A stretch of DNA of 64,000 bases from Actinophytocola sp049647105 (GTDB lineage: Bacteria; Actinomycetota; Actinomycetes; Mycobacteriales; Pseudonocardiaceae). Positions 42,890 to 51,324 of the stretch are shown here, one piece after another. The DNA lies in NCBI RefSeq assembly GCF_049647105.1, contig NZ_JBARWZ010000261.1, positions 1 to 64,000 of the forward strand, in the 5' to 3' direction. A program made the translations under genes and the position numbers. Under the pieces are notes generated by a model. The model searched no databases, was not told where the DNA came from, and saw only the letters and a program-made list of their open reading frames with translations. The number at the start of each line of letters is the position of its first letter. The first letter of the stretch is position 1.

Positions 42890-43939
42890 ATGCGACTCGG
42901 ACTGAACATGGGCTACTGGGGTGCCGGCAACGACGCGAACAATCTGAAACTCGCGCAGGAGGCGGACAGGCTGGGCTTTTCCGTCGCCTGGGTCGCGGAG
43001 GCGTACGGCTCCGACGCCCCGACGGTCCTCTCGTGGGTGGCGGCGCAGACCGAACGGATCGACGTCGGCTCCGCGATCCTCCAGATCCCCGCCCGCCAGC
43101 CCACGATGGCCGCCATGACCGCGGCGACGCTCGACACCCTGTCGGGTGGCCGCTTCCGGCTCGGGCTCGGCGTGTCCGGCCCGCAGGTGTCGGAGGGCTG
43201 GTACGGCGTGAAGTTCGACAAGCCGCTCGGCCGTACCCGCGAGTACGTCTCGATCGTCAAGCAGGCGCTGCGCCGCGAGCGGGTCTCCATCGACGGCAAG
43301 CACTTCACGCTGCCGCTGCCCGACGGCCCAGGCAAGCCGCTGAAGCTCATCGTCGCCCCGCACCGCGCCGAGATCCCGATCTACCTGGCCTCGATCGGCC
43401 CGAAGAACCTCGAGCTGACCGGCGAGATCGCCGACGGCTGGCTCGCGATCTTCTACTCGCCCGAGTACGGCCCGGAGTCGATCGAGCTGATCAGGAAGGG
43501 CCGGGAGAAGGCGGGCAAGACGCTCGAGGGCTTCGACGTCGTGCCCACCGCGCCGATGGTGGTCGGCGACGACTGGAAGGCCGCGGCCGACCAGATCCGG
43601 CCCTACGCCGCGCTGTACGTGGGCGGCATGGGCAGCCGGGAGCAGAACTTCTACAACAACCTCGCGTGCCGCATGGGCTACGAGGGCGAGGCCGCCGAGG
43701 TGCAGAACCTGTACCTGGCCAAGGACTACGCGGGCGCCGCCGCGAAGGTGCCGCTCGGCTTCCTCGACTCGACCGCGCTCCTTGGCTCCAAGGAGCGGAT
43801 CGCGGAGAAGATGCAGGCCCTCGCCGAATCGGGGGTCACCACTCTGACCGTTTCCCCGGTACTGCAAGATCTTGAGCAAAGCATCGCGACCCTGCGCGTC
43901 GCGGTGGAAGCTCTGGATCTCGCAGGAGTAGGTAGTTGA
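42890..43939 (+). CDS. LLM-class F420-dependent oxidoreductase
   Basis: 349 residues of luciferase-like fold (LNMGYWGAG ... ADRLGFSVAWVAEAYGSDAPTVL ... LDTLSGGRFRLGLGVSG ... PIYLASIGPKNLELTGEIADGW). F420 is the expected cofactor for this actinobacterial subfamily. The stop overlaps the uppP start. Confidence 0.88.
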   Translation: MRLGLNMGYWGAGNDANNLKLAQEADRLGFSVAWVAEAYGSDAPTVLSWVAAQTERIDVGSAILQIPARQPTMAAMTAATLDTLSGGRFRLGLGVSGPQVSEGWYGVKFDKPLGRTREYVSIVKQALRRERVSIDGKHFTLPLPDGPGKPLKLIVAPHRAEIPIYLASIGPKNLELTGEIADGWLAIFYSPEYGPESIELIRKGREKAGKTLEGFDVVPTAPMVVGDDWKAAADQIRPYAALYVGGMGSREQNFYNNLACRMGYEGEAAEVQNLYLAKDYAGAAAKVPLGFLDSTALLGSKERIAEKMQALAESGVTTLTVSPVLQDLEQSIATLRVAVEALDLAGVGS

Positions 43940-44775
43940 GCTGGCTCGAAGCCATCGTTCTCGGTCTCATCCAGGGACTCACCGAATTCCTTCCCATCTC
44001 GTCGAGCGCGCATCTGCGGATCAGCGCGGCGTTCGCGGGCTGGGACGACCCGGGCGCGGCGTTCACCGCCGTGTCCCAGATCGGGACCGAGACCGCGGTC
44101 ATCATCTACTTCCGCAAGAAGATCGGCCGGATCTTCGCCGCGTGGTTCCGGTCGCTGCGCAGGCCGAGAACCTGGCGCGACGACCCGGACTCGCGCATGG
44201 CGTGGCTCGTGATCGTCGGCACGATCCCGATCGCCGTGCTCGGCCTGCTGTTCCAGGAGTCCATCGAGCACGCCTTCCGTGATCTCCGCCTCATCGCGAC
44301 CACGCTGATCGTGTTCGGCGTCCTGCTCGGGATCGCGGACCACATCGGCAAGAAGCGGTACTCCCTCGACCACCTGACCGTCTCGCACGGCATCGCATAC
44401 GGGTTCGCGCAGGCACTCGCGCTGGTCCCCGGCGTGTCGCGCTCCGGTGGCACGGTGACCATGGGCCGGCTGCTCGGCTACCGCCGCCCGCAGGCCACGG
44501 AGTACGCGTTCCTGCTCGCGGTGCCCGCGGTGTTCTCATCGGGGCTCTACAAGCTGACCGACATCGGCGGGGCCGGCGCGCCGGCGTGGGGGCCGACGAT
44601 CATCGGCACCGTGGTGGCGTTCCTGGTCGGGTACGCGGTGATCGCGTGGCTGATGAAGTACATCTCCACGCACAGCTACCTGCCGTTCGTGGTGTACCGG
44701 ATCGCGCTGGGCATTCTCCTGTTCATCCTCGTCGGCTTCGGGGTGCTGGCCCCCGACGCCGGGCCCGCCCCCTGA
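43936..44775 (+). CDS. uppP: Undecaprenyl-diphosphatase UppP
   Basis: 279 residues, eight hydrophobic helices. GLTEFLPISSSAHLR near the start and PGVSRSGGTVTMG are the two UppP/BacA signatures carrying the catalytic Glu, Ser and Arg. It recycles C55-PP in the membrane for peptidoglycan synthesis; overexpression gives bacitracin resistance in other bacteria. TTG start overlapping the upstream stop. Confidence 0.95.
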   Translation: MSWLEAIVLGLIQGLTEFLPISSSAHLRISAAFAGWDDPGAAFTAVSQIGTETAVIIYFRKKIGRIFAAWFRSLRRPRTWRDDPDSRMAWLVIVGTIPIAVLGLLFQESIEHAFRDLRLIATTLIVFGVLLGIADHIGKKRYSLDHLTVSHGIAYGFAQALALVPGVSRSGGTVTMGRLLGYRRPQATEYAFLLAVPAVFSSGLYKLTDIGGAGAPAWGPTIIGTVVAFLVGYAVIAWLMKYISTHSYLPFVVYRIALGILLFILVGFGVLAPDAGPAP

Positions 44776-44831
44776 CCGGACCCGGTGATCGGGCGAACCG
44801 CGCGCGGTCACGTCCCGGATAGTCTGGCGCC

Positions 44832-45542
44832 GTGGCCACCGTCGTACTCCTCAGGCATGCTCGCTCGACCGCGAACGGCTCCGGCATCCTCGCCGGCCGT
44901 TCACCAGGGGTCGAACTGGACGACACCGGACGCAAGCAGGCCGACGCGCTCGTCGCGCGACTCGACGCCGTGCCGATCGCGGAGATCGTCTGCTCGCCGC
45001 TGCTGCGGTGCGAGCAGACGGTCGCGCCGCTGGCGGCCGCGCGCGGGCTCACGCCGGTCACCGAACCCGGACTGTCCGAAGTGGATTACGGGGACTGGAC
45101 GAACCGGGAGCTGAAGGAGCTCGGCAAGGAGAAACTGTGGACGGTGGTGCAGCAGCACCCGTCCGCGGCCGTGTTCCCCGGCGGGGAAGGCCTTGCCTCG
45201 GTGCAGACCAGGGCCGTGGCGGCGGTGCGGGAGCACGACGCGCGCATAACGGCCGCACACGGGAACGCGGCGGTGTGGCTGCTGTGCAGTCACGGTGACG
45301 TGCTCAAGTCGATCCTCGCCGACGCGCTCGGCCAGCACCTCGACACGTTCCAGCGGATCGTCGTCAACCCGGCCTCGGTCTCCGTGGTGCAGTACACCGA
45401 CACCAGGCCGTTCGTGCTCCGGATGAACGACAACGGCGGGGAGCTCGCGAGCATCGTGCCGGCCGCACCGCAACCGGCCGAACCGGACGGTCCTCGTCCG
45501 GGTGACGCGGTGCCGGGTGGGGATCCCGGCCGCGTTTCCTGA
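44832..45542 (+). CDS. Histidine phosphatase superfamily protein (MSMEG_4193-like)
   Basis: 236 residues. LLRHARSTANGSG (phospho-acceptor His), SPLLRCEQTV, EVDYGDWTNREL and WLLCSHGDVLKSI (second His) define the phosphoglycerate-mutase-like fold. It follows uppP in many actinobacteria, as here. The substrate is unknown. The C-terminal 40 residues are Pro-rich. Confidence 0.88.
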   Translation: MATVVLLRHARSTANGSGILAGRSPGVELDDTGRKQADALVARLDAVPIAEIVCSPLLRCEQTVAPLAAARGLTPVTEPGLSEVDYGDWTNRELKELGKEKLWTVVQQHPSAAVFPGGEGLASVQTRAVAAVREHDARITAAHGNAAVWLLCSHGDVLKSILADALGQHLDTFQRIVVNPASVSVVQYTDTRPFVLRMNDNGGELASIVPAAPQPAEPDGPRPGDAVPGGDPGRVS

Positions 45543-45676
45543 CCGCGACGGCCCTCCGAATGCGCGGGCAGTGAAAAGCCGTCACGATATGAGTGAAACC
45601 GCAGGGTGACCGGCAGCGATTGTGCCAGTATCTGTGCACTCGAAGTCTCCGCTGCGGCGGCACCATAGGAGTGGCG

Positions 45677-46405
45677 ATGACACAGCCATACGGCCAGCAG
45701 CCTGATCCGTCGGGCGGGAACCCCCAGGGTGGGTACCCACAGGGCGGTCCGCAGGGGTACCCCCAGACGCCTGGCCAGGGACAACCCGCCCAGGGCTACC
45801 CGCAGAGCCCGCCCTATGGCCAGCCTGCCCAGGGCTACCCGCAGAGCCCGCCTTACGGCCAGCCCGCGCAGGGCTACCCGCAGAGCCCGCCCTATGGCCA
45901 GCCCGCGGCGCCCCAGTCGTACGGCAGCATGCCCGCCGCGCCCGCGGAATACAGCAGCGGCCCGATCCCGCGCCCCGGCACGGTCACCGCGGCCGCCGTC
46001 CTCGGTTACGTCCAGGCCGGTATCACGCTGATCCCGACGATCCTCATGCTCACGGGCCTCGCCAGCAGCGACGCGTCCGGTGCCGCGGCCGACGCGGCAA
46101 TCAGCTGGGTCATCGTGCTCGTGCAGATCGCCGGCGCCGCGCTCCTGATCGCGGGCGGCGTGCAGATCATGGGTGGCAAGGGCCGCACGCTGATGATCAT
46201 CGGCGCCGGCCTCGAACTGGCCATCTGTCTGTTCTGGATTATCCGGGTGGCCGCGATCGACTCAGAGGGCATCGACGTGGTCGATGCCGGTAAGGGCGTG
46301 ATCGTCGGCATCGCTATCTTCTTCGCCATCATGCCGACGATCAGCCTCGTCCTGTCGCTGGGCGCCAGCACGACACAGTTTTTGCAGTCACGTCGCGGAC
46401 ACTAG
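45677..46405 (+). CDS. Membrane protein with Pro/Gly/Gln/Tyr-rich repeat tail
   Basis: 242 residues from ATG 45677 (TAGGAG upstream). The N-terminal 100 residues are low-complexity with three copies of QGYPQSPPYGQPA, probably a disordered cytoplasmic tail. The rest has about four membrane helices (TVTAAAVLGYVQAGITLI ... LLIAGGVQIMGGKG). It resembles small actinobacterial proteins of unknown function. The next gene is a shorter paralog. Confidence 0.72.
   Translation: MTQPYGQQPDPSGGNPQGGYPQGGPQGYPQTPGQGQPAQGYPQSPPYGQPAQGYPQSPPYGQPAQGYPQSPPYGQPAAPQSYGSMPAAPAEYSSGPIPRPGTVTAAAVLGYVQAGITLIPTILMLTGLASSDASGAAADAAISWVIVLVQIAGAALLIAGGVQIMGGKGRTLMIIGAGLELAICLFWIIRVAAIDSEGIDVVDAGKGVIVGIAIFFAIMPTISLVLSLGASTTQFLQSRRGH
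45791..45907 (+). repeat. Three 39-base tandem repeats inside the gene at 45677
   Basis: Units 45791-45829, 45830-45868 and 45869-45907 encode QGYPQSPPYGQPA each and differ at only a few third-codon positions. The copy number may vary among strains by slippage or recombination. Confidence 0.85.
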
Positions 46406-46432
46406 GGTCCGCGACCGAGAGGGGTAGTTGAA

Positions 46433-46948
46433 ATGTCACAGCCGTACGGGCAGCAGCCCGGCGACTTCAACCAGGGCTACGGTTCGATGCCGGCCGCGCC
46501 GCCCGAGTACAGCAGCGGGCCGGTCACCCGCCCGGGCACCGTGACCACGGCCGCGGTGCTGTCGTTCGTCCAGGCAGGCCTCACGCTGATCTGCTCGGTC
46601 ATCCTGATGATCGGCCTCGGCGCGCTCGCCGGTGCCATGGATGACGAGTCGATCGGTGGCATCGACGTCAACGAGGGCGCGCTTGCCGGCCTCTGGATCC
46701 TGTCCATCGTCGGCCTCATCGGCGCGGGCCTGCTGATCTGGGGTGGCGTCAAGGCGTTGAGCGGCACAGCGGGGCAGATCCTGGTCATCGCGGCCGCCCT
46801 GCAGATCGTGCTGTGCGTCATCTGGCTGGCGGCCTTCCAGGGTGGACTCGTGGCGATCCTGCTGGCGGTCATGCCGATCATCACGCTGGTGATGTCGCTC
46901 GGGGGCCCGGCCAAGCAGTTCGAGGCGTCCCGCAAGGGTCGCGCCTGA
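46433..46948 (+). CDS. Short paralog of the preceding membrane protein
   Basis: 171 residues. MSQPYGQQPGDFNQGYGSMPAAPPEYSSGP repeats the tail motif of its neighbour without the tandem block, then four hydrophobic helices (TTAAVLSFVQAGLTLI ... GAGLLIWGGVKAL). It is 28 bases from the upstream gene, so tandem duplication in one transcript is likely. Function unknown. Confidence 0.72.
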   Translation: MSQPYGQQPGDFNQGYGSMPAAPPEYSSGPVTRPGTVTTAAVLSFVQAGLTLICSVILMIGLGALAGAMDDESIGGIDVNEGALAGLWILSIVGLIGAGLLIWGGVKALSGTAGQILVIAAALQIVLCVIWLAAFQGGLVAILLAVMPIITLVMSLGGPAKQFEASRKGRA

Positions 46949-46960
46949 CGGTTCGCGGTC

Positions 46961-47000
46961 GAAGGGCGCGTTCCCGGTTCTCGCCGGGGGCGCGCCCTTC
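46961..47000. terminator. Hairpin between convergent genes
   Basis: Perfect 10-base arms GAAGGGCGCG / CGCGCCCTTC (46961-46970, 46991-47000) around a 20-base loop, between the convergent membrane-protein and mannosidase genes. The right arm includes the end of the mannosidase stop. Bidirectional terminator is likely. Confidence 0.72.
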
Positions 47001-50000
47001 ATCGTGCGAGCAGTTCCACCTGGGCGAGTGTCACGGTCGGCGCGCCGGAGCCCTCCGTGAAGTCCATCCGGTACTGCCGGTAGGTGCCGGGGTTCGCCAC
47101 CGAGAACGGGCGGGTCTGGCGGCGCCAGCGGAACTCCTCGCCCGACCGCTCGTCCAGCACGGTCCAGTGCGCGCCGTCGTCGGAACCACGCAGCGTCCAC
47201 GAGCGCGGGTCGTCGCCGCCTTTGCCCGAGGTCAGCGTGTAGTAGCGGACCATCTCGCCATCACCCGGCAGCCGGTAGGCCAGCCACGGCGTGGACGTGC
47301 GGAACGTGACCTGCGTTCGGCTGTTGTCGTCGAAGAGCGGCCCCACGTCGATGCCGTCGCTGCCCTCGCCGGCGCCGTCGACCGTGCAGGTGATGTCGTG
47401 CATGGTCCTCGGCACCGCGTCGGCCGGTGTGAGCGAGGGCGGCAGCGCGTCCGGCCCGCAGCCCCACGTGGACGGTCGCGGACCCATGCGGAAGTCCAGT
47501 ACGGCGCCTTCGGCGAGCACCGAGTGCGGCACGTACACCTTGTCCCACGGCGTGCCGTTGATGGACAGGCTCTGCACGTACACGTTCTCCCGGCTGTTGC
47601 CAGGCGCGTTGACGACGATCTCCTTGCCGTTGTCCATCCGCACCACGGCACGCGTGAACAGCGGCGAGCCGATCACGTACGCCGGGCTGCCGACCCGCAG
47701 CGGGTAGAAGCCGAGCGCACTGAACAGCCACCACGCGGACATCTCGCCGTTGTCCTCGTCGCCGCAGTAGCCCTGCCCGATCTCGCTGCCCGCGTACAGC
47801 CGGGACAGGACCTCACGGACCTTCGCCTGTGTCTGCCAGGCGGTACCCGCGTAGGTGTACATGTACGGGATGTGGTGCGAGGGCTGGTTGCTGTGGCCGT
47901 ACTGTCCCATCCGGACGTCCCGGGCCTCGGCCATCTCGTGGATGGTCCGCCAGTACGCACCCCGTGCGCGGCCGGTCTCCTGCGTGGCGAAGAACTCGTC
48001 GAGCTTCGCGGCGAGCGCCGCGCGGCCACCGACGAGGCTCGCGAGCCCGGCGCCGTCGTGCGGCACGCTGAACGCGGTGTTCCACCCGTTGGTCTCGACG
48101 TAGTCCCCGCCCCACGCGCGCGGGTCGTACTGGTTCGGCGAGTGGCGAAGGCGGCCGCTGTCCTTGCGGCCCTGGAAGAAACCGGTGCTGGGGTCGAACG
48201 AGTGCACGTAACCCTGCGCGCGGTCGAGGAAGTACTCGTGGTTCTCGGTGTCGCCGAACGCGTGCGCGAGCCCGGCGATGGCGAAGTCGTTGACGCAGCC
48301 CTCGAGCGTCCACGACAGACCGAACTCGGTCGTGGCGGGGGTGTAGCCAAGGAAGATCGACCGCTCGATGCCCTTGCGGCCCACCCCGGCCCGCTCAGGG
48401 GCGACCGTCGCGTTGCGCAGTGCGGCCTCGTAGGTGGCCGCGATGTCGAAGTTCCGCACGCCCTTGAGGTAGGCGTCGGCGAAGGCGACGTCGGAACTGG
48501 TGCCGGTCATCAGGTCGGCGTACCCGGGGGAGGACCAGCGGGCGATCCAGCCGCCGTCGCGGTACTGCTGCACGAAGCCGTCGATCAGCTCGCCGGCGTG
48601 GTTCGGGGTGAGGAGCACGTATGCGGGCCACACCGTGCGGTAGGTGTCCCAGAAACCGTTGTTGACGTAGATCTTCCCTGCCTGGACGGTCTTCCCGGTG
48701 TGCGTCGGCGTGTCCTTGCGGGCGTCCGGCGCGACCGGGCTCGCGTAGGCGATCGATGGCACCTCGTCGGTGCCGGTGTTCTCGTGGCCTCGGTTGGGGT
48801 AGAGGAAGAGCCGGTACAGGTTGGAGTACAACGTGATCAGCTGGTCCTCGGTCGCGCCGTCGACCTCGACGCGGGACAGCAGCGCGTCCCACTGGTCGGC
48901 GGCGCGGTCACGCACGTCCTCGAACGTGTCCGAGTCCGCGATCTCCAGCCACAGGTTCTTCTTGGCCTGCGCGACGCTGATCAGCGACGTCGCGATCCGC
49001 ATGGTGACGGCGGTCGGTCCGGTGATGTCCGGCTCGAACCGCACGTAACCGCTGACGCGGCGGGACAACCCGCGCCACAGCCTGCCGGTCGCGGAGATCG
49101 TGCGGTCGAACGTGGCGTACACGAACAGCCTGCCCGCGCCCTCGGACAGTCCGCTCCGGACATCCGAGTACCCGGTGACCGTGCCCGCCACCGGGTCGAT
49201 CGTGAGCCTGCCGTGGCGGGTGATGTTGTCGAAGACCAGGTTCGCGTCCTCGCCGGGGAAGGTGAACCGCATCAGCGCGGCGTGGTCGGCCGGCGCGACC
49301 TCCGCGGTGATGCCGTTCGTGAACCGCACGCTGTAGTGGTGCGGGCGGGCGCTCTCGTTGCCGTGCCGGAAGGTCAGCGCGCGCTTGCGCCGCCGGGTGC
49401 TCGGCCGTCCCGGTGCGGGGGAGGGCAGCACCTGGAAGGTCTGGCGGTCGCCCATCCACGGGCTCGGCAGGTGGCTCGCGGAGATCGCCTCGATCGCGGG
49501 CAGGTTCCGGTCGTTGTTGTGCCGGTGGTAGCTGTAGAGCCAGTCCTTCGCGCCCGCGTCGGTGACCGGGGTCCAGAACGTGAAGCCGTGCGGCACCGAC
49601 GTGGCCGGGATGGTGTTGCCGCGTGAGTACGCCTTGGTGGAGTCGGTACCCCGGGTGGTGAGCACGTAGTCGACGGGTCGCGGCCGGGTCGCGGGTGCGG
49701 GCCGGCCGGCGACGGTGATGTCGTCGAGCCAGCCCGCGAAGTCGGCGGGTCCGTTCGGGTTCTGGTAGGTGAGCAGTGCCCGTACCGCGATCTTGCCATC
49801 CGCGACCGTGCCGAGCCGGATCGCCCGGTGGTTCCACTGGTTCGGCGTGAGCGCACGGGACTCGCCCTGACCCTGTGCGGTGAGCGGGAACCCGAGCTGG
49901 TCGGCGGCACCGAGCTCGCTGAGGCGGGTGCCGTCGGAGAACGCGAGGTCGAGCGCGACGTAGGTGCTGGCGAAGCGCAGGTCCTCGCCGCCGAGCTCGG

Positions 50001-50301
50001 GGAAGATCACGTAGGACAGGACGGTGTCCGCGCCGATCGGCAGGTCGAGCAGGAACAGCTTGTTGGTGACGCGTGCCGGGCCGCGTGCGCTGTGACCGCC
50101 CTGGTAGCGCAGCGCGCGCAGGCCGGTGAACCCGACACCGGGTTTCGCGGTGGCCGGCTTGGCCGGGCCGGCGCCCTCCCGGGTGCTCATCGTGGCCCCT
50201 TCGGCGCATGGCGCGCCGTTCCGGTCGAGGTCGACGGCGTCGATCCAGGTCAGGGGCGGGTCGGTGTTCTCGAACGACGAGAAGAAGCCCGGGCTGCTCA
50301 T
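46999..50301 (-). CDS. GH92-family alpha-1,2-mannosidase with C-terminal discoidin domain
   Basis: 1100 residues from ATG 50301 (AGGAGC upstream). A CBM-like N-terminal domain (about 1-220) precedes the GH92 core: TRGTDSTKAYSRGNTIPATSVPHGFTFWTP, NGFWDTYRTVWPAY, QYDPRAWGGDYVETNGWNTAF (carboxylates), GYCGDEDNGEMSAWW. The last 150 residues form an F5/8-type domain (WLAYRLPGDGEMVRYYTLTSG). It would remove mannose from N-glycan-like or yeast mannan chains. No signal peptide is visible, unusual for a GH92 enzyme; longer frames upstream are shadows. Confidence 0.9.
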   Translation of the reverse strand: MSSPGFFSSFENTDPPLTWIDAVDLDRNGAPCAEGATMSTREGAGPAKPATAKPGVGFTGLRALRYQGGHSARGPARVTNKLFLLDLPIGADTVLSYVIFPELGGEDLRFASTYVALDLAFSDGTRLSELGAADQLGFPLTAQGQGESRALTPNQWNHRAIRLGTVADGKIAVRALLTYQNPNGPADFAGWLDDITVAGRPAPATRPRPVDYVLTTRGTDSTKAYSRGNTIPATSVPHGFTFWTPVTDAGAKDWLYSYHRHNNDRNLPAIEAISASHLPSPWMGDRQTFQVLPSPAPGRPSTRRRKRALTFRHGNESARPHHYSVRFTNGITAEVAPADHAALMRFTFPGEDANLVFDNITRHGRLTIDPVAGTVTGYSDVRSGLSEGAGRLFVYATFDRTISATGRLWRGLSRRVSGYVRFEPDITGPTAVTMRIATSLISVAQAKKNLWLEIADSDTFEDVRDRAADQWDALLSRVEVDGATEDQLITLYSNLYRLFLYPNRGHENTGTDEVPSIAYASPVAPDARKDTPTHTGKTVQAGKIYVNNGFWDTYRTVWPAYVLLTPNHAGELIDGFVQQYRDGGWIARWSSPGYADLMTGTSSDVAFADAYLKGVRNFDIAATYEAALRNATVAPERAGVGRKGIERSIFLGYTPATTEFGLSWTLEGCVNDFAIAGLAHAFGDTENHEYFLDRAQGYVHSFDPSTGFFQGRKDSGRLRHSPNQYDPRAWGGDYVETNGWNTAFSVPHDGAGLASLVGGRAALAAKLDEFFATQETGRARGAYWRTIHEMAEARDVRMGQYGHSNQPSHHIPYMYTYAGTAWQTQAKVREVLSRLYAGSEIGQGYCGDEDNGEMSAWWLFSALGFYPLRVGSPAYVIGSPLFTRAVVRMDNGKEIVVNAPGNSRENVYVQSLSINGTPWDKVYVPHSVLAEGAVLDFRMGPRPSTWGCGPDALPPSLTPADAVPRTMHDITCTVDGAGEGSDGIDVGPLFDDNSRTQVTFRTSTPWLAYRLPGDGEMVRYYTLTSGKGGDDPRSWTLRGSDDGAHWTVLDERSGEEFRWRRQTRPFSVANPGTYRQYRMDFTEGSGAPTVTLAQVELLAR

Positions 50302-50426
50302 TGCGCTCCTGACCACGAGACGGAGTGCCGTGATCCTAGTGTCCCGAACCGGAACTGCGGGTTGTACTTGGGTGGACCGGCAACGCCGCCAGCGGGAAGC
50401 TGGGCCTCCGGGTGCAGAATGCCGGT

Positions 50427-51257
50427 ATGCATCCCGCGCGCAGGCTGTGGACCGTTGTCGAACCGCTGCACGCGGTCGTGTACTTCGGCACCGACGTCCG
50501 GGCTTCGGGCAAGGCGATCGGCCTGCGTGGGTTCTGGGACACCTACTTCGCGTTCCGCGCCGCCCCGCTGGGGGCGGTGAGCGCGGCGGCTGTCGTTGGC
50601 GTGTTCGGTGGGTTCGAGCCGGGAATGGTGGGGCGTTCGCTGCCGTCGGCGTGGTCGCGTGCGTCGGCGGAGACGTGTCTCGCGACGCGGGCGGCGGTGT
50701 CGGCGGAGTCGCTGCGTGCGGTCGGGGTGTCCGACGAGGTGTGCGCGGCCGCGGTCTCGTTGCTGTCGCCGCTGGTTCTCGAGCCGACCGGCCGACCACT
50801 CGGCGCGGCGAACGCGGCACTGCCGTTGCCGAGGGACCCGGTCGCCGCGCTGTGGCAGCTCGCGACGACCGTGCGGGAGCACCGCGGCGACGGACACGTG
50901 GCGGCACTGGTCACCGCGGGCCTGTCCGGGCTGGACGCGCTGCACCTGCAGACGGCGGCGAAGGAGCTCGTGCCCGAGGCGCTGCGGCAGGTCCGTGGCT
51001 GGTCGCCCGAGCAGTGGGCGGCGGCCAGGGAGTCGTTGGTGGAGCGTGAACTGCTCGACTCGGACGGGCTGACGATGACCGGCGCCGACGTCCTGGAGTC
51101 GGTGGAGGAGCTGACGGACGCCGCCGCGTGGCAGGACGGGCTGGCCGCGTTGCCGGTCGACGACATCGCCGAGGTGCTGTCGCCTGCCGCGGTCGCGGTG
51201 TGGGAGGCCGGGGTGCTGCCGGAGGGCAACCCGATCGGCGTGCCGCGTCCTTCTTGA
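50427..51257 (+). CDS. SCO6745-type helical protein
   Basis: 276 residues (ATG 50427; GTG 50412 also possible). PARRLWTVVEPLHAVVYFG, IGLRGFWDTYFAFRAAPLG and VFGGFEPGMV are the conserved opening of this actinobacterial family, which is all-helical and of unknown function. It lies between the divergent mannosidase gene and an ABC exporter. Confidence 0.8.
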   Translation: MHPARRLWTVVEPLHAVVYFGTDVRASGKAIGLRGFWDTYFAFRAAPLGAVSAAAVVGVFGGFEPGMVGRSLPSAWSRASAETCLATRAAVSAESLRAVGVSDEVCAAAVSLLSPLVLEPTGRPLGAANAALPLPRDPVAALWQLATTVREHRGDGHVAALVTAGLSGLDALHLQTAAKELVPEALRQVRGWSPEQWAAARESLVERELLDSDGLTMTGADVLESVEELTDAAAWQDGLAALPVDDIAEVLSPAAVAVWEAGVLPEGNPIGVPRPS

Positions 51258-51324
51258 CCTCGACCATGGTCGAGCCATTAGCGTCAGCGCCGGAATTGTC
51301 GGTGCCGCGTGCGAGGGTGTTGTC

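Noticed and set aside
45791..45907. CRISPR-like array
   Set aside because: Repeats are contiguous, in frame and encode a low-complexity tail; there are no unique spacers. No other array was seen in the window.
46813..49626. 937-codon open frame antisense to the mannosidase
   Set aside because: It is the mirror of a well-supported GH92 gene; its His/Val/Arg-rich product matches no family. Such shadows are expected in high-GC DNA.
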